Shown: positions 60,620 through 64,000 of the stretch, piece by piece
Layout of the letters: every line of letters starts with the position of its first letter
Position numbering within the stretch: the first letter of the stretch is position 1
From: Clostridia bacterium
GTDB lineage: Bacteria > Bacillota > Clostridia > Oscillospirales > Acutalibacteraceae
Assembly (NCBI GenBank): GCA_017416765.1
Contig: JAFQBE010000012.1
Coordinates: forward strand, 94,006 to 158,005
Reading direction: 5' to 3'
DNA: 64,000 nt
Translations under genes and position numbers: made by a program
Notes under the pieces: generated by a model
What the model was told of the DNA's origin: nothing
What the model saw: the letters and a program-made list of their open reading frames with translations, nothing else
Database searches by the model: none

Positions 60620-62736
60620 TTTATAACCTCAATTTCCGCAGGGATTTTCAGTTCTGCTTCCCTGCCCTTTTGCTGTGTTACCGTAATCATACCGTAGGGT
60701 GTGGGAATTTCAACCGCAGCACTTTCAAGACCGATCAGCGAAGGATTGAGCTTGATTTTCTTATATCCCGGTTCAATTATTTCAAGCCCGGTTATTGCCT
60801 GCGGTACGGAATAGAGCGGTGTACCGCCCCATGCATGGCTGTGGTCAAAGCTATAGGTGGGTTCAGGCGGAATAAAGCCCTCTGCCAGACCTTTTGAACA
60901 GTCTTTTACAGGCTGTTTCCACCTTTCGGCAACGGTCAGCGTATATTCATCACGCAAGCCGTTTCTGTAAATTGCTTCAAACAGGTAGTGTGCAAAATAT
61001 GCCTGATATTCACCGTTTATTTTATCGCTCATTATGCGGTAAATAAGGCTCTGCGCCGTTGATTTATCGCAAATTCCGACATATGCGGCAAGAATATTTG
61101 CATGCTTCCTGTAGTAGCGTTTTGAAGTATTCTGCGGCATCCAGCTGCAAAGAAGGTTTTCGGGTGTAGGAGTGTTAAGCCCTTCAAAATACATCTGTTT
61201 TTCTTTATCGAACAGCAAGTTATTTACCGCATTTTTAAGGCTTTCTGCCTTTTGGCTGCAAAGCTCTGCCATAGCCGTTTCGCCAATAATTGCAAAAATC
61301 TTTTCAGCATTTGTCAGCGCACCGTAGTAAAACATATTAAGGCAGGTCTGACCCAAGGCTTTTGGCGGATGATGGAGCGAAATTTCATCAATATAAAGCC
61401 AGTCAATAAACATATAATCAGGCGGATTTTCTATAATACCGCTTTCGTCAACATAAGTTTCAAACAAGTCAAACAGCATAATTAGCGCATCACAGCATTC
61501 TTTGAGCATTGCAATGTTGCCTGAACGCATATATGTATCGTACATCATCATAACCCATATAAGGCTGTAGGTTGTGTGGAACATTCTGCCGCCATTGTTG
61601 CGTATTAATTCCGCCGTTCGGATTACATCAAACTCGGCAAGGCGCATATCACCAAACGAATGCGCAGTCATCAGGCTTTCGATATAATAATCACCCGTAC
61701 ATGCAAGCGGCTCATAGTGGCAGGGACTGTCCAGATGAATATGCTGACGGCAGATTTTTAAAGTATGCCTGCAGACATCAAGCACAAGATTCAAATCCTC
61801 ATCACTTGTTCTGGTTTTCGCCTCTACCGTTACAGGGTAATTTACTGCAATTATCGCAGGGTAAAGCTTTATTTCATCGTCTGATTCGTTTGCTATTTCA
61901 AGCTTTAAGCCGCCAACGCTGTGTACCTGCAGGCTTCTGTATTCGCCGTCGCCGTCAAAAACAATTTCAGCAGACCGTGAACGCCCGTCAACCTGTGTTT
62001 CAAAATCAGTTACCTTGATTTTTACCGTTCCCTTTGCTTTAACGGCAATATCAAGATATGCGGCATAAATCTTATCGAATTCAGTAAAAGCAGTTTTGCT
62101 TTCCCCTGCTTTAACAGCAATTTCAGCACAATCGGGCAGCAGCTTTTCTTCGCTTAACAAAGGCAAAGGTGCAGTACGGGTGTGCCAGATATCAGTTACA
62201 ATTTCGGCAGCTGAATATTCACCGGATTTTATTCGTGCATCATAGGAATATGCACCCGTATAAGCACCGTTAAGCCTTGCAAGCCAGCTTTCATCTGTAT
62301 TGATTACGGTTTTTGTTCCGTCGGCAAAAACAACACAGCCCGACAGCATAAAGCCGCCGTGACCCTGCGAATATTCATAATCGCCTACAGGGCCCATTTT
62401 TACCCTTGCAAAAAACTCGGCAACATTGCCGTTTACCGCAAATGAAGCTTCACTTGCATAGTGCTGACCGCGGACATTTTCATTACCGATAAAATCAGTA
62501 CCAATCGGCACAGGTCCCGTTGCAATAATTTCGCCGTTAAGGTAAAACTCAAAATATGTATCGGCACTGAATCGCAAATCTATTTTTTCAATTATCTTTT
62601 CAAAACTATATTTTTTTGTAAACTCTGCAACTGCATATACGCACTTTTCTCTGTTATGAAAAACAGTGTTGATTGTATTCTGCTTTTCGGGGTGTTTTTC
62701 TTTATTTAACCATATCCATTTTTCGGGTAATTTCAT
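60616..62736 (-). CDS. Divergent GH78-like alpha/alpha-barrel glycosidase
   Basis: About 706 residues. N-terminal beta domains (WIWLNKEKHPEKQ, YFEFYLNGEIIATGPVP) resemble those of rhamnosidases, and the C-terminal barrel carries HLDSPCHYEPLACTGDYYIES in the place where DCPxRERxxWxGD normally stands. It keeps an Asp, a Glu and a second Asp but not the Arg pattern. The C-terminal HSHAWGGTPLYSVP is typical of GH78. No signal peptide. TTG and GTG lie upstream in frame; the ATG at 62736 with GGTG before it is my choice. It may be a rhamnosidase or a related family. Confidence 0.8.
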   Translation of the reverse strand: MKLPEKWIWLNKEKHPEKQNTINTVFHNREKCVYAVAEFTKKYSFEKIIEKIDLRFSADTYFEFYLNGEIIATGPVPIGTDFIGNENVRGQHYASEASFAVNGNVAEFFARVKMGPVGDYEYSQGHGGFMLSGCVVFADGTKTVINTDESWLARLNGAYTGAYSYDARIKSGEYSAAEIVTDIWHTRTAPLPLLSEEKLLPDCAEIAVKAGESKTAFTEFDKIYAAYLDIAVKAKGTVKIKVTDFETQVDGRSRSAEIVFDGDGEYRSLQVHSVGGLKLEIANESDDEIKLYPAIIAVNYPVTVEAKTRTSDEDLNLVLDVCRHTLKICRQHIHLDSPCHYEPLACTGDYYIESLMTAHSFGDMRLAEFDVIRTAELIRNNGGRMFHTTYSLIWVMMMYDTYMRSGNIAMLKECCDALIMLFDLFETYVDESGIIENPPDYMFIDWLYIDEISLHHPPKALGQTCLNMFYYGALTNAEKIFAIIGETAMAELCSQKAESLKNAVNNLLFDKEKQMYFEGLNTPTPENLLCSWMPQNTSKRYYRKHANILAAYVGICDKSTAQSLIYRIMSDKINGEYQAYFAHYLFEAIYRNGLRDEYTLTVAERWKQPVKDCSKGLAEGFIPPEPTYSFDHSHAWGGTPLYSVPQAITGLEIIEPGYKKIKLNPSLIGLESAAVEIPTPYGMITVTQQKGREAELKIPAEIEVIK

Positions 62737-62767
62737 ACTTTTCACCAACCAATCAGAATCTTAAAAT

Positions 62768-62796
62768 ATGATATCACAGTAAAATTGCGGTGTCAA
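62768..62796 (-). promoter_or_regulatory. Promoter of the GH78-like/TRIC operon
   Basis: TTGACA (62791-62796), a 17-bp spacer and TATCAT (62768-62773) on the minus strand. Confidence 0.78.
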
Positions 62797-62870
62797 TTAA
62801 CGAAAGCCCTCAACCGGGATTATAATTTCTAAAAGTCACAATTAATTAAAATTTAATCAATATTTCCACA

Positions 62871-62899
62871 TTGAAAAACACACAAGAATATGTTAAAAT
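62871..62899 (+). promoter_or_regulatory. Promoter of the SPFH-domain gene
   Basis: TTGAAA (62871-62876), a 17-bp spacer and TAAAAT (62894-62899). Confidence 0.72.
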
Positions 62900-62966
62900 C
62901 AGTTTGAACTGAAGAATTGACAGTTCCGGTAATAATTTACAATTAACATACAAGGAGAAATACAAT

Positions 62967-64000
62967 ATGGGACTTATAAAAGCAGGTATCGGCGCGTTAG
63001 GCGGTACTTTAGCTGACCAGTGGAAGGAATTTTTCTACTGCGATTCACTTGAAAACGATGTACTTATGGTCAAAGGCTCAAAAAGAGTCAGCGGCAGAAG
63101 TTCTAATACGAAAGGTAATGACAACATAATTTCAAACGGATCGGGTATTGCCGTTGCCGACGGACAGTGTATGATTATCGTCGAGCAGGGCAAGGTTGTT
63201 GAGGTTTGTGCAGAGCCCGGTGAATTCACCTATGATTCTTCAACAGAGCCTTCAATCTTCACAGGTAAGCTCGGTGACACAATAAAGGAAACCTTCAAAA
63301 CTGTCGGTAAGCGTTTCACATACGGCGGTGATACCGGTAAGGACCAGAGAGTTTATTATTTTAATACAAAAGAAATTCTCGACAACAAGTTCGGTACACC
63401 CAACCCCTTTATGTTTGAGGTTGCCAACAAAAGACTTGGTCTGTACCGTTCCGTACAGGTTAGATGTAACGGTGTATATTCCTACAGAATTACAGACCCG
63501 CTTCTTTTCTACACAAAAATTGCCGGTAATGTAAGCGACGAATACAGAAGAGAAGAAATTGACAATCAGCTAAAAACAGAGTTTATTTCAGCTCTTCAAC
63601 CGGCATTCGCAATGCTTACAGAGCTTGAGCTTCGCCCTGCACAGATTCCTGCGCACACAACTGAGCTTAAGGATGCTCTTAACAAGGCTCTTGCTGTTGA
63701 CTGGACAGATCGCAGAGGTATCTCCGTTGAATCCATTGCTCTTAATCCGATTACTCTTACTCCCGAAGATATGCAGAAGATTAATCAGATGGAAGATGCC
63801 GCAACAATGGGCAGTAATCCGTTTATGATGGCAGGCAGAATGACTGATGCTCAGGCAAACGCAATGGAGGCTGCGGCAAGCAACCCCAACGGCGCAATGA
63901 ACGGCTTTATGGGCTTCAATATGGCTATGGGTGCCAACGGCGGCTTTAATGCGGCGCAGATGTATCAGGCAGGTGTACAGCAGCAACAGCAGTTTGCTCA
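62967..64000 (+). CDS. SPFH-domain protein (virion-core-protein-like), C-terminus cut by window edge
   Basis: About 344 residues are present and the frame is open at the edge. The start MGLIKAGIGALGGTLADQWK and the following SPFH (stomatin/flotillin-like) region (GIAVADGQCMIIVEQGKVVE, RLGLYRSVQVRCNGVYSY) match the YdjI/virion core family. Members are often followed by zinc-ribbon tails; the visible end is rich in Met, Ala, Asn and Gln. They form large membrane-associated assemblies. AAGGAG precedes the ATG. The rest lies beyond the window. Confidence 0.88.
   Translation, partial: MGLIKAGIGALGGTLADQWKEFFYCDSLENDVLMVKGSKRVSGRSSNTKGNDNIISNGSGIAVADGQCMIIVEQGKVVEVCAEPGEFTYDSSTEPSIFTGKLGDTIKETFKTVGKRFTYGGDTGKDQRVYYFNTKEILDNKFGTPNPFMFEVANKRLGLYRSVQVRCNGVYSYRITDPLLFYTKIAGNVSDEYRREEIDNQLKTEFISALQPAFAMLTELELRPAQIPAHTTELKDALNKALAVDWTDRRGISVESIALNPITLTPEDMQKINQMEDAATMGSNPFMMAGRMTDAQANAMEAAASNPNGAMNGFMGFNMAMGANGGFNAAQMYQAGVQQQQQFA

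Overview
The window reads as chromosome of a low-GC Gram-positive anaerobe of class Clostridia, probably a gut Ruminococcaceae/Oscillospiraceae-type commensal. The evidence is the Firmicutes gene order phoH-ybeY-dgkA-era-yqzL-recO, an obg-mrnC-yitT block, sigma-A-type promoters with 16-17 bp spacers, strong AGGAGG ribosome sites, a type I dockerin, and many glycoside hydrolases. This placement is inference from gene content; no 16S or other marker was available.

Layout. 0-3 kb: a two-component system (kinase cut by the left edge) and a secreted PHP-domain protein. 3-9.8 kb: a leftward series with DUF2461, a PLP-dependent methionine-gamma-lyase-like enzyme, an acetyltransferase, two M42 aminopeptidases, galactokinase and a VTT membrane protein. 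9.8-12 kb: a 2-hydroxyacid dehydrogenase and a small protein, then about 950 bp of repeat-rich DNA with a gene remnant. 12-16.6 kb: the conserved recO/era/ybeY/phoH block, including a 42-codon yqzL-like gene. 16.7-22.6 kb, rightward: DUF1015, obg, mrnC, YitT, an AT-rich acyltransferase and a secreted hydrolase. 22.6-30 kb: an acetyltransferase-rhamnosidase fusion, an AlaX-type editing protein, an orphan 51-residue peptide with a perfect consensus promoter, a CPBP protein, pyruvate kinase and a YgjP-like protein. 30-35.4 kb: a beta-helix surface protein and an ABC exporter-like pair. 35.4-43 kb: an esterase, a GH2 enzyme and a 1612-residue dockerin protein.

43.5-46.4 kb is the most accessory-looking part. 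It has a four-tRNA cluster (Gly, Arg, His, Gln), a partial second copy of the tRNA-Gln 3' end, terminator-type direct repeats about 2.4 kb apart, an array of tiny hairpins, and an XRE/sigma-4 regulator overlapped by a single-pass membrane protein. 46.4-54 kb is a glycan-degradation region (GH78, GH92, GH125, Gfo/Idh/MocA oxidoreductase). 54-58.6 kb has a phosphatase/FkbM methyltransferase/HAD operon and a kinase preceded by an attenuator-like leader. 58.6-64 kb has an apparently self-regulated XRE protein, a TRIC channel coupled to a GH78-like protein, and an SPFH protein cut by the right edge.

Functionally the window combines housekeeping (ribosome maturation, recombination, glycolysis) with use of rhamnose-, mannose- and galactose-containing glycans. 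No CRISPR array, complete transposon or prophage is visible. The best candidates for undescribed biology are the XRE-sigma4/membrane pair in its tRNA-linked segment, the leader-peptide attenuator of the kinase gene, the highly promoted 51-residue peptide, the hairpin array, and the acetyltransferase-rhamnosidase fusion.
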